IMG/VR virus record: IMGVR_UViG_3300030104_002037
Coordinates: 1 to 21,253 of that record
From: a virus
Reading direction: 5' to 3' (one strand)
DNA length: 21,253 bases
Shown here: in pieces, positions 11,787 through 18,977 of the stretch
Position numbering within the stretch: the first letter of the stretch is position 1
How the letters are laid out: each line of letters opens with the position of its first letter
Program-made: the position numbers and the translations under genes
Notes under the pieces: generated by a model
Told to the model about the DNA's origin: nothing
Databases searched by the model: none
What the model saw: only the letters and a program-made list of their open reading frames with translations

Positions 11787-12150
11787 CAACAGAAGTTTGA
11801 CAGACAAACAGGTGGCATTAGTGGATACGCTCGTATCAAAGGCATGCACGATTAAAGAAGCCTCTCAGATTGCAGGATATGCAAATGGTGAAAGTGGTAG
11901 AGTCAGTGCCAGTAAGGCTTTGAAGCAACCACATGTACAGAGTTACCTCCTGCAATCTGTGGCTAATTCTTTAAGCATGCATGCTACGTCAGCCGTACAA
12001 AAGATAGTTTCCTTGTCAGGTACTGCCAGAAGTGAATACGTACAGCTAGAGGCCAGTAAGGACATCCTTGATAGGGTTGGCTTGAAGAGTCCTGACAAGC
12101 AAGTCCATCTTCATACGGCTGATGTCAAGGTTTCGATTGATTTATCCTGA
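11776..12150 (+). CDS. terS: Terminase small subunit
   Basis: A 124-residue protein that recognises the packaging site and delivers phage DNA to the large subunit. Residues about 10-55 give the expected DNA-binding domain (LTDKQVALVDTLVSKACTIK, EASQIAGYANGESGRVSASK, ALKQPHVQSYL), the helix-turn-helix with a following 'a.k.l..p.vq.yl' signature of the family. The C-terminal part (AVQKIVSLSGTARSEYVQLE, ASKDILDRVGL) is the helical oligomerisation region. The start is ATG 11776, with GGAGG seven bases upstream; a longer frame from TTG 11740 has no support. A hairpin covers its start, another its stop, and a shrunken inverted copy lies at 10626-10733. Confidence 0.85.
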   Translation: MNQNNRSLTDKQVALVDTLVSKACTIKEASQIAGYANGESGRVSASKALKQPHVQSYLLQSVANSLSMHATSAVQKIVSLSGTARSEYVQLEASKDILDRVGLKSPDKQVHLHTADVKVSIDLS

Positions 12151-12194
12151 ATGGCATGACTAGGCATGGGGGGTCAAAACTTGTCATGCCATTC
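12149..12194 (+). terminator. Perfect 12-bp stem-loop overlapping the terS stop codon
   Basis: GAATGGCATGAC (12149-12160) and GTCATGCCATTC (12183-12194) are perfectly complementary, with a 22-base loop containing GGGGGG. The first arm overlaps the TGA of the terminase small-subunit gene. No U-run follows. It may be a transcript-end or processing signal, or a protein-binding site used in packaging. Confidence 0.5.
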
Positions 12195-12235
12195 CCTGTA
12201 AAGGTCTATCACTAACAATTTAGGAGAAAAAAAGC

Positions 12236-12361
12236 ATGATAAAACATGTTGTTAATTTTTTTAGAAGAATAGGGTCGCTGTTTAAAAGAAACATTGACAA
12301 ACCTTCTACACCACCTGTAACAATAAAAAGAGTTAAGAAGAAGAAGTCGAGTAAATCGTAA
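12236..12361 (+). CDS. Small basic peptide
   Basis: A 41-residue frame with TAGGAGA upstream. It begins with an amphipathic basic helix (MIKHVVNFFRRIGSLFKR) and ends with a Lys-rich tail (IKRVKKKKSSKS) after a Pro-rich linker. Not recognised; it may associate with membrane or nucleic acid through charge. The frame has the same strand and style as the small genes around it. Confidence 0.55.
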   Translation: MIKHVVNFFRRIGSLFKRNIDKPSTPPVTIKRVKKKKSSKS

Positions 12362-12409
12362 ACGGCTGTGCGTCACTAAGTGGTAGCATAGCAAACAAAG
12401 GAGCAAGCA

Positions 12410-13402
12410 ATGGCGAGTAAGAATCTTAGAAGTCTATTGAATAGTTTAGACGTACAAGCAAAGAATGACATCATAAGTATATCCCCAAGTATTAGCCAAC
12501 CCTTAGGTGGTGGTAATAAAGCTAAAGGTCAGCTAGGTGGTTCTGAAGGACCGAATGTTGGTTTTGCATTTATTTCCATATTTGGAAAAGTGTTTAAAAC
12601 TAAGTCAAAGAACATACCTATATTCAACAAAATGTTTGGTAGTAAAAATGTTAAGAACATGAACATTGATACTAAGAAGACAAACATTAAGCCTGAGACT
12701 ATTACACCTCGCAGTGTGCTTACTGCTGTTAAGAAAACAAAAGGTGTGAAAGATGTTGCACCTAAAGGTAAAGGTGGTAAATCTGTAGAAGCAATAGCAA
12801 AAAGAAAAGCTAAAAAGGGCGAAGGCAAATCTCGAAGAGTTAAAGTTTCTGACGCTAAGAAGAACCGAAGAGATAGAATGAGTCCTGATGCGAAAGCCGC
12901 AGGTGCTATCGGTTCTGCAGGATTAAGTGCCGCTATTATTGCGGCAGGCGACCAAAGCAAGAAGCGTAAGAAAAGTAAAATACCAAGACCTCCTTCCTCA
13001 ACTGGTGTACAAGACAGGACTCCTATAGCTAAAGACAAGACACCTTCATCTGATGCAGGAACTAGAGGACTTCCAACTGGTGCAAAGCAAAGGGCTGTAG
13101 ATAAAATGGATGTAGCTTCTAAACGAAGAAGGCTACAGAAAAGACCTGCTCCGTCTAATAGGATGGCACCTCCAACTGGTAGAGGTGGAGACAAGCCTTT
13201 AGATAAAGCTAGGTCTGGAACACAGACTTTTGGTACTTTTAAGGAGGCGTTTAGATATTACAACAATCTTCCTAGTGGAAAGAAACCTGCAACATTTACT
13301 TACAAGGGAAAGAGTTATGCAAATGTAACTAAAGACCAAGTAAAGAAAGCAGGGTTTAAAACTTTAAGAGCGTATCTTAATGCACAGAAGAAAAAGAAAT
13401 AA
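12410..13402 (+). CDS. Large basic, mostly disordered protein between the terminase genes
   Basis: A 330-residue protein with very many Lys, Arg, Gly and Pro residues. The first 100 residues are mixed, with a more ordered patch (NVGFAFISIFGKVF). From about 110 to 270 it is low-complexity and strongly basic (KGKGGKSVEAIAKRKAKKGE, SKKRKKSKIPRPPSSTGVQD, RRLQKRPAPSNRMAPPTGRG), broken by one Ala-rich helix (AAGAIGSAGLSAAIIAAG, about 163-180). The last 60 residues look folded (FGTFKEAFRYYNNLPSGKKP, ATFTYKGKSYANVTKDQVKK). It may be a DNA-binding virion or packaging protein; the family is not recognised. AAGGAGCAAGC precedes the start. Confidence 0.75.
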   Translation: MASKNLRSLLNSLDVQAKNDIISISPSISQPLGGGNKAKGQLGGSEGPNVGFAFISIFGKVFKTKSKNIPIFNKMFGSKNVKNMNIDTKKTNIKPETITPRSVLTAVKKTKGVKDVAPKGKGGKSVEAIAKRKAKKGEGKSRRVKVSDAKKNRRDRMSPDAKAAGAIGSAGLSAAIIAAGDQSKKRKKSKIPRPPSSTGVQDRTPIAKDKTPSSDAGTRGLPTGAKQRAVDKMDVASKRRRLQKRPAPSNRMAPPTGRGGDKPLDKARSGTQTFGTFKEAFRYYNNLPSGKKPATFTYKGKSYANVTKDQVKKAGFKTLRAYLNAQKKKK

Positions 13403-13596
13403 TGTCCTTTCTCCACAAACTCTCTCCTGAGGAAAGGCGAATCCTTAGGGTGGTTGTTAAGACTGTCCACCTTAAACACTATCCTAAGGAATTTATTACA
13501 GACTACGAAGCAGATAAGTTAATCTCAATTATAGCACCTGAATCTCTTGACCACTTAAAGAGAACTGGGAAAAATTTTGGAGTAGCAGACCTATGA
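13402..13596 (+). CDS. Conserved small hypothetical protein
   Basis: A 64-residue soluble protein, start overlapping the previous stop (TAATG). It reads MSFLHKLSPEERRILRVVVK, then HLKHYPKEFITDYEADKLIS, an opening I associate with short genes near the terminase in other marine podoviruses. No activity is known. Its stop overlaps the next start. Confidence 0.65.
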   Translation: MSFLHKLSPEERRILRVVVKTVHLKHYPKEFITDYEADKLISIIAPESLDHLKRTGKNFGVADL

Positions 13597-13862
13597 AGTA
13601 TACAAAAAAAACAAAAAAGACATTACTTAAAAACAAAAAGAAAATTGGAGGAACAAAGTTAGCAGGTGCTTTAAATAAAGGAACTTTTAGAGAAGGAAGT
13701 TCTGTTTATAGAGATTTGAATCCAAAAGAACTTATGGAAGTTGGGCCACTTAAACAAATGTTTAATTCATTACTTAAAAATGGTTTTAACAATGCTGAAG
13801 CCTATTCGACTGTAAAAGGTTCGCAGTTGTATAAAAATTTAATGATGATAGGCGAGGTGTAA
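13593..13862 (+). CDS. Small hypothetical protein
   Basis: An 89-residue protein with a Lys-rich N-terminus (MKYTKKTKKTLLKNKKKIGG) and a helical, more neutral C-terminal half (LKQMFNSLLKNGFNNAEAYS). Not recognised. Coupled to the gene before it by an ATGA overlap. Confidence 0.6.
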   Translation: MKYTKKTKKTLLKNKKKIGGTKLAGALNKGTFREGSSVYRDLNPKELMEVGPLKQMFNSLLKNGFNNAEAYSTVKGSQLYKNLMMIGEV

Positions 13863-13865
13863 CCT

Positions 13866-13970
13866 ATGAAAGATACAATGATATTGCGTGGAAAGGGAAC
13901 TCCTTCTGATAAAAATTTAATAAGAATTGAAAAGTTTATAATGAAAGAGTTTAAAAGAAGAGGTAAATGA
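13866..13970 (+). CDS. Small basic peptide upstream of the large terminase
   Basis: A 34-residue frame, MKDTMILRGKGTPSDKNLIR followed by a basic helix. A GAGGTG site precedes it, and its TGA overlaps the terminase large-subunit ATG (ATGA). Its main role may be translational coupling to that gene. Confidence 0.5.
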   Translation: MKDTMILRGKGTPSDKNLIRIEKFIMKEFKRRGK

Positions 13971-15487
13971 CAACCTTTAAATACAAGCCAGATGGAGAAG
14001 TCTTAAAGGATTTTATGAAAGACAGTAGTTTCTTTCGTGGTATTCGTGGCCCTGTTGGTTCTGGTAAATCTGTTGCGTGTTGTGTTGAAGTATTTCGTAG
14101 GGCCTTAGAGCAAAAGGCTAATGATGATGGTGTAAAGAAAAGCAGATGGGCAGTCATCAGAAATACAAACCCACAGCTTAGAACTACTACAATTAAGACT
14201 TGGTTAGATTGGTTTCCAGAAGATGTGTGGGGTAGGTTTCATTGGTCAGTTCCCTACACCCACCACATCAAAAGAAATGATTTAGATATTGAAGTTATCT
14301 TCTTAGCCCTTGATAGGCCAGAAGATGTGAAGAAACTACTCTCCCTTGAATTAACAGGGGTGTGGGTAAATGAAGCCAGAGAAATTCCAAAGAGCATTAT
14401 TGATGCTGTGACAATGAGATGCGGAAGATTTCCTTCTATGCGAGAAGGTGGGCCTAGTTGGTCTGGTGTTATCTGTGATACTAATGCTCCTGAGGAAGAC
14501 CATTGGTGGGCAATTATGTCAGGTGATGTTCCCATACCAGACCACATTCCTAGAGAACAGGCGACTATGTTGATAAAGCCTGATAACTGGAACTTCTATA
14601 CACAACCTCCTGCAATGTTAGAAAAGAAAGGTGAGGATGGTATAATTGAAAGTTATTCAATGAATAAGAAAGCAGAGAATAAATCTAATATTCTTGGAAC
14701 TTATTATTCAAACCTTATTAGAGGAAAGACTAAGAACTGGATAGATGTGTATGTTATGAACAGATTGGGATTAATACAGGAAGGAAAGCCTGTATATCCT
14801 GACTTCTATTCAGAAACCCATATAGCTAAAGAAGAAATACCTATTGCTATTGGAGTACCTTTATATATTGGTATTGACTTTGGGCTTACTCCTTCTGCTG
14901 TATTTGGACAGAAGGTAAGAGGCAGATGGTTAATACAAACAGAGATAGTAGCTATTGATATGGGTATAGTTCGCTTCGCTGAATTACTACGTCAAGAGAT
15001 AGCTACACGATTTGGTAACTTGGATGTGTATATTTATGGCGACCCTGCAGGAGACTTTAGAGCGCAAACAGACGAATCAACACCATTCCAAATACTAAGA
15101 GGTGCAGGATTAAGAGCATCACCTGCACCTAGTAATAGTGTAGACCTAAGACTTGAATCTGTATCTACACAATTAAATAAAATGGCAGAAGGGTTGCCAT
15201 CATTTTTAGTTGATAGGAGATGCCCAACTTTAATAAAAGGTTTTGAAGGTGGTTATGCCTACAGGAAGTTACAGGTAAGTGGAGAGCGATATGATACAAA
15301 ACCTGATAAGAATATGTATTCTCATGTGCATGATGCCCTGCAATATTTAATGTTAGGAGCAGGAGAAGGACGAAAACTTATGTCTGGACAGAAACCAGTT
15401 TCTGCTTTCCATGCAAGAAAAGGCTTTGATATTTTTGCAAGAAAGCCTATACAGAAAAGAAGTAGTTCAATTTGGTCAAGAATGTAG
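13967..15487 (+). CDS. terL: Terminase large subunit
   Basis: A 506-residue DNA packaging motor with ATPase and nuclease domains. Walker A is GPVGSGKS at 28-35, and Walker B is GVWVNEAR at 131-138, with Glu137 as catalytic residue candidate. The RNase H-like nuclease follows: Asp304 in YIGIDFGLTPSAV, Asp359 in IYGDPAGDF, and Asp456 in SHVHDALQYL, the three metal-binding acids. The length is normal for the podovirus type. It would work with the small subunit at 11776 and the portal at 15780; four small genes stand between the two terminase genes. The start is coupled to the 34-residue frame. Confidence 0.96.
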   Translation: MTTFKYKPDGEVLKDFMKDSSFFRGIRGPVGSGKSVACCVEVFRRALEQKANDDGVKKSRWAVIRNTNPQLRTTTIKTWLDWFPEDVWGRFHWSVPYTHHIKRNDLDIEVIFLALDRPEDVKKLLSLELTGVWVNEAREIPKSIIDAVTMRCGRFPSMREGGPSWSGVICDTNAPEEDHWWAIMSGDVPIPDHIPREQATMLIKPDNWNFYTQPPAMLEKKGEDGIIESYSMNKKAENKSNILGTYYSNLIRGKTKNWIDVYVMNRLGLIQEGKPVYPDFYSETHIAKEEIPIAIGVPLYIGIDFGLTPSAVFGQKVRGRWLIQTEIVAIDMGIVRFAELLRQEIATRFGNLDVYIYGDPAGDFRAQTDESTPFQILRGAGLRASPAPSNSVDLRLESVSTQLNKMAEGLPSFLVDRRCPTLIKGFEGGYAYRKLQVSGERYDTKPDKNMYSHVHDALQYLMLGAGEGRKLMSGQKPVSAFHARKGFDIFARKPIQKRSSSIWSRM

Positions 15488-15496
15488 GAGAACAAA

Positions 15497-15769
15497 ATGT
15501 GCTTTGGAGCAAGAACACCACCCCCTGTTAAAGATGATGATAATGAAGAAATCAAACAAACACAGGCAGATAAGATACTTGAAGAAGAACAGACAAAAAT
15601 AAAAAGAAGGCAAGAGTCATTAGAAGATAATATGGATACCCCTGTTACAACAAGTTTTACTGGTGCTGATGGTAAAAAATTAAGACGGAAAAGAAGAGGT
15701 AGAGGTTCACTTCTAATGAGTGGTAGTGGTGGTCAAGGTTTTAGTAAAGGTTTATCTTATTTCGTATAA
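15497..15769 (+). CDS. Small virion-region protein (MCFG type)
   Basis: A 90-residue protein that starts MCFGARTPPPVKDDDNEEIK, has a charged helical middle and ends in a basic Gly/Ser stretch (KLRRKRRGRGSLLMSGSGGQ). Short genes with a similar Cys-Pro start and Arg/Gly/Leu end lie next to the portal gene in many marine podoviruses; their role is unknown. TAGGAGA lies eight bases before the start. It lies between the terminase and portal genes. Confidence 0.7.
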   Translation: MCFGARTPPPVKDDDNEEIKQTQADKILEEEQTKIKRRQESLEDNMDTPVTTSFTGADGKKLRRKRRGRGSLLMSGSGGQGFSKGLSYFV

Positions 15770-15779
15770 GGAATAGATT

Positions 15780-17384
15780 ATGGATATGGAAATGAAGAAA
15801 GCAGGTTCTGGTAAAGAACTGGCTGTATTGTACTTAAAAAGATACGACAAAGCAAAAACCATTAGACAGAAATGGGAAGGTCTTTTTCAAGAATGTTATG
15901 AGTATGCCTTACCTATGCGTGAAACATTCTATAGCCAAACTGTTGGTGAACGTAGAGATGATAAGATATTTGATGAGACTGCTGTAGTAGGTGTACAGGA
16001 ATTTGCATCAAGGTTGCAGTCTGGGTTAGTTCCTAACTTTGCAAGGTGGGCTGATTTTACTTCTGGTAGTGAAGTTCCTAAAGGAGAACGAGATTCAATA
16101 AATAATCAATTAGATGATGTTACTGATTATGTTTTTGAAGTACTTCAGAACTCAAACTTTGCACAAGAGGTGCATGAAAGTTTTATGGATTTAGCTGTAG
16201 GTACTGGAGTGCTTTATGTTTCAGAAGGTGATGCAATACATCCTGTAAAGTTTTCTGCACTACCATTGCCTCATGTTGTTCTTGATGTTGGCCCTGATGA
16301 TATGATTGACCATGTATATAGAGAAAGAACTATACGCAATTCTGAAATTAAAGTGGTATACCCAAAAGCAAAACTGTCTCCAGAACTAACTAATTCTATG
16401 ATGTCTAACCCTGAGGGCAGAGCTACTATCTTAGAAGTTGTATGTAGAAACTACAGCAAACCAAATGAAGATGCTTTTTATTCTATTGTTATAGAAACAA
16501 ACACAAAGTCTGTATTAATACATGATGATTTGAAAGGCACAGGTTCCAATCCATTTTTGTGTTTTCGTTGGTCTAAATGTGCAGGTGAGGTTTATGGAAG
16601 AGGCCCATTATTAAATGCATTAAGTGCGATTAAAACTACTAATCTAACAATACAGTTGATACTTGAGAATGCACAGATGGCTATATCAGGTATATACCAA
16701 ATGGATGATGATGGAGTTATTAACCCTGACACTATAAATTTAGTTCCTGGCACTGTTATACCTAAAGCACCTCAGTCAGCAGGTTTACAACCTGTAAGAG
16801 CCGCAGGTTCTTTTGAGGTAGGCAATCTTATATTGTCAGACATGAGACAAAATATTAAGAGAGCATTGTATAATGACATGCTTGGTAATCCAGATAGAAC
16901 CCCTGCGTCAGCAACAGAAGTTGCAGAACGTATGGCTGATTTGTCCAGACGTATTGGTTCAGCATTTGGCAGGTTGCAAGCAGAACTGGTACAACCAGTA
17001 TTACAAAGAGTTGTTTATATATTAAAAAAACAAGGTCGTATTAAAATACCAACAGTTAATGGTAGGCAAGTTAAAGTACGTTCTGTTTCTCCACTATCTC
17101 AAGCACAAGCAAACCAAGATATTACATCTATTGCTAGATGGCTTGAGTTAATTCAAGCAAGGTTTGGCCCAGAAATGGTTAATCTTCTTATTAACTCAGA
17201 AGAGACTGCGGCACATCTAGCTAAGAAGTTTGGTGTACCAGATACATTGATTAGAGATATTGAAGAAAGAAAACAATTAGTAGCTATGGCACAACAGATG
17301 GCACAGCAAGCACAACAAATGCAAATGCAATCACAGGCACAACCACAAGGAGAGCCTCAAGTTGAGCAAGGACAACCAAACTAA
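15780..17384 (+). CDS. Portal (head-tail connector) protein, T7 gp8-like
   Basis: A 534-residue protein that would form the dodecameric portal through which DNA is pumped and to which the tail attaches. The N-terminal phrase MRETFYSQTVGERRDDKIFD at 46-65, followed by SRLQSGLVPNFARWADF at 77-93, is typical of the T7-type head-to-tail connector family. Further markers are VYGRGPLLNALSAIKTTN, the central PASATEVAERMADLSRRIGS helix, and a Gln-rich C-terminus from about 500 (AQQMAQQAQQMQMQSQ). The length matches the family. AAGGAATAG precedes the start. The last 23 bases overlap the next gene. Confidence 0.94.
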   Translation: MDMEMKKAGSGKELAVLYLKRYDKAKTIRQKWEGLFQECYEYALPMRETFYSQTVGERRDDKIFDETAVVGVQEFASRLQSGLVPNFARWADFTSGSEVPKGERDSINNQLDDVTDYVFEVLQNSNFAQEVHESFMDLAVGTGVLYVSEGDAIHPVKFSALPLPHVVLDVGPDDMIDHVYRERTIRNSEIKVVYPKAKLSPELTNSMMSNPEGRATILEVVCRNYSKPNEDAFYSIVIETNTKSVLIHDDLKGTGSNPFLCFRWSKCAGEVYGRGPLLNALSAIKTTNLTIQLILENAQMAISGIYQMDDDGVINPDTINLVPGTVIPKAPQSAGLQPVRAAGSFEVGNLILSDMRQNIKRALYNDMLGNPDRTPASATEVAERMADLSRRIGSAFGRLQAELVQPVLQRVVYILKKQGRIKIPTVNGRQVKVRSVSPLSQAQANQDITSIARWLELIQARFGPEMVNLLINSEETAAHLAKKFGVPDTLIRDIEERKQLVAMAQQMAQQAQQMQMQSQAQPQGEPQVEQGQPN

Positions 17385-17634
17385 TATAAGTTCAATAGAT
17401 GGATACCCCAGAAAAAGAGAAGATGATGAACGTATCAGCATGGATGTTGCCGCATTATTTTCTACACCAAATGGGCAAGCTGTAAGACAGTATTTTAAAA
17501 GTATTACGATTGAAGCTATTCATGGTTCTGCAGTTACAGACGAAGTATTGCGTCATGCTGAAGGACAAAGGTATATTGTTGCCTTAATAGATAGAAGAAT
17601 TAACCACGCAAATAGGATTAAACAAAATGGCTGA
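17362..17634 (+). CDS. Bbp19-like virion-region protein (TTG start)
   Basis: A 90-residue protein. TTG 17362, inside the end of the portal gene, is chosen because AAGGAGAG (17347-17354) sits seven bases before it; ATG 17440 is an alternative. The segment ALFSTPNGQAVRQYFK..EVLRHAEGQRYIVALIDRRI resembles the Bbp19-type family (FSTP-G-V ... EGQR ... I), found beside portal genes and thought to be structural or assembly proteins. Overlap with both portal and scaffold genes suggests translational coupling. Confidence 0.65.
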   Translation: MSKDNQTNISSIDGYPRKREDDERISMDVAALFSTPNGQAVRQYFKSITIEAIHGSAVTDEVLRHAEGQRYIVALIDRRINHANRIKQNG

Positions 17635-18370
17635 AGAAATGGAAGACAATGTTTCACGTGAAACATCTGAAGAAGAGAGAGACTTTGTAGTATCAGAAGA
17701 ACAGCAAGCACAAGAGCAAAGACCTGAGTGGTTGCCAGAAAAGTTTAAGAATCCTGAGGATTTTGCAAAGTCATATAGTAGTTTAGAAAGAAGACTGAGT
17801 GAGGGTGAAGATGGTTTTCGTGAACAGTTTATGGAAGAAATTACTAATGCTGTTGCAGAAGATGTTCCTGATTCAGCAGATGATTATGAACTGCCTGAGG
17901 GTATTGATGAACAGTTAGCCGCAGATGACCCTTTGCTTGATTGGTGGGCTAATCATTCTCATGCCAATAACTTTACACAAGAAGAGTTCCAAGAAGGAAT
18001 CGAAATGTATAGATTGGCATTGATGGACAAAGAAGGAGGGGAAATAGACCAAGAAGCAGAAATTGCACAGTTAGGTGATAATGCTCCTGAAAGGCTTGAT
18101 GCTGTTCGTTCATTCTCTCAAGAGTTTTTTGCAGAAGAAGAGTTTGCAGAAATAGCTGAACTATGTGCTACTGCTACAGGTGTAAAGGCTATGGAAAGAA
18201 TTATGTCTGCTATGAGTGAAACAGGAGATATTCAATCACAAGCCAGTGGTGGATTAAATGAGGATGCGTTAAAAGAAATGATGCGTGATGAAAGGTATTG
18301 GAAACAAGGACAGCGTGACCTTAACTTTGTGAAAGAAGTAGATGAAGGATTTGAAAAACTATATAGGTGA
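17627..18370 (+). CDS. Capsid scaffold protein, T7 gp9-like
   Basis: A 247-residue, strongly acidic, helical protein in the scaffold position between portal and capsid genes. Typical features are the acidic start, the phrase RPEWLPEKFKNPEDFAKSYS (about 32-51), LERRLSEG, and a charged C-terminal helix (EDALKEMMRDERYWKQGQRD) that would contact the capsid protein. Scaffolds of this type guide procapsid assembly and are then released. The start overlaps the end of the previous gene by 8 bases. Codons 8-13 (NVSRET) are written by a perfect 16-bp parS palindrome. Confidence 0.85.
   Translation: MAEEMEDNVSRETSEEERDFVVSEEQQAQEQRPEWLPEKFKNPEDFAKSYSSLERRLSEGEDGFREQFMEEITNAVAEDVPDSADDYELPEGIDEQLAADDPLLDWWANHSHANNFTQEEFQEGIEMYRLALMDKEGGEIDQEAEIAQLGDNAPERLDAVRSFSQEFFAEEEFAEIAELCATATGVKAMERIMSAMSETGDIQSQASGGLNEDALKEMMRDERYWKQGQRDLNFVKEVDEGFEKLYR
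17650..17665. promoter_or_regulatory. Perfect parS-like ParB binding site
   Basis: TGTTTCACGTGAAACA is a perfect 16-bp palindrome identical to the bacterial chromosomal parS consensus (TGTTNCACGTGAAACA) that ParB binds. It lies near the start of the scaffold gene. No parA or parB gene is in this window. Confidence 0.75.
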
Positions 18371-18395
18371 CATAAAAGTAAAGGAGGGCGATTTA

Positions 18396-18890
18396 ATGCT
18401 TCGCCCTTCTAAGATGAAAGATGTTATGCCTGTATATGAGAATATGCGTATTACTGATATGCGTGAATGTTACATGTGTGGTGTTGACCCTATGAAAGCA
18501 TTAATGATTTCTTTTAAAGATGATGACGCTTTTGGCTATACTATTGAATGGGATGGCAAACCTATAGCAATGTGTGGTGTTACTCCTCACATATATGAAA
18601 AAAATATAGGGCAGATATGGCTTCTTGGTACTGAGGATATAGAGAAAGTTCAGTACTCTTTTTACAAACATAGTAAAAAAATAATGCAAATGATGTTAAA
18701 ATCTTTTGATATTGTAGAAAATTACATTCCTAAAACCCATGTAAAATCTATAAATTGGATTACTTGGTTAGGCTTTCAATTAGATAATTATACTTATTTT
18801 CACAATGAATATGAATTTTTTCGATTTTTTCATTGCAATGTAGAAAAAAATAGTTTTTATAATGAAGAGTCAAGACCCACAATGCACTGA
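18396..18890 (+). CDS. T7 gp13-like internal virion protein / GNAT-like protein
   Basis: A 164-residue protein, start at ATG 18396 with AAGGAGGG (18381-18388) seven bases before it; a longer frame from 18342 inside the scaffold gene has no support. It reads MLRPSKMKDVMPVYENMRIT, AFGYTIEWDGKPIAMCGV, IWLLGTEDIEKVQYSFYKHS, and HVKSINWITWLGFQLDN. The order of strands and helices is that of an acetyltransferase-like (GNAT) fold, and the 'iWlLGT...k....f.k.s' phrase matches T7 gp13-type proteins that help core assembly. Whether it still acetylates anything is unknown. Confidence 0.75.
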   Translation: MLRPSKMKDVMPVYENMRITDMRECYMCGVDPMKALMISFKDDDAFGYTIEWDGKPIAMCGVTPHIYEKNIGQIWLLGTEDIEKVQYSFYKHSKKIMQMMLKSFDIVENYIPKTHVKSINWITWLGFQLDNYTYFHNEYEFFRFFHCNVEKNSFYNEESRPTMH

Positions 18891-18933
18891 TAGACCCTTA
18901 GGGACAATCTAACTGAAGTGACAAAATGGATAA

Positions 18934-18968
18934 TCGTTAGACGTTGAAACATAAACTTTAACTAACGA
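18934..18968 (+). promoter_or_regulatory. Stem-loop in the capsid gene leader
   Basis: TCGTTAG (18934-18940) pairs perfectly with CTAACGA (18962-18968); the loop holds a further TTGAAA/TTTAA match. It ends at the GAGGTG ribosome site of the capsid gene. It may protect the capsid mRNA 5' end or mark a processing site. CCCTTAGGG, a second small palindrome, lies at 18895-18903. Confidence 0.4.
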
Positions 18969-18977
18969 GGTGTTTAA

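Noticed and set aside
10626-12148. Inverted duplication as a sequencing or amplification foldback artefact
   Set aside because: Foldback chimeras give near-identical arms. Here the arms differ by many substitutions and large deletions, and each arm keeps a different fully open gene with a good ribosome site. Read-level checks would still be needed to exclude it.
10626-12148. Invertible DNA segment flanked by recombination sites
   Set aside because: The arms are long, diverged and gene-bearing, with no recombinase gene nearby and no short perfect end repeats that would serve as crossover sites.
12529-13194. Minus-strand 221-codon open frame opposite the basic protein
   Set aside because: It is the hydrophobic mirror of a Lys/Arg-rich gene, without a ribosome site, and is inside a plus-strand operon.
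18342-18395. Longer gp13-like protein starting inside the scaffold gene
   Set aside because: The strong AAGGAGGG site at 18381-18388 fits ATG 18396, and family similarity begins there.
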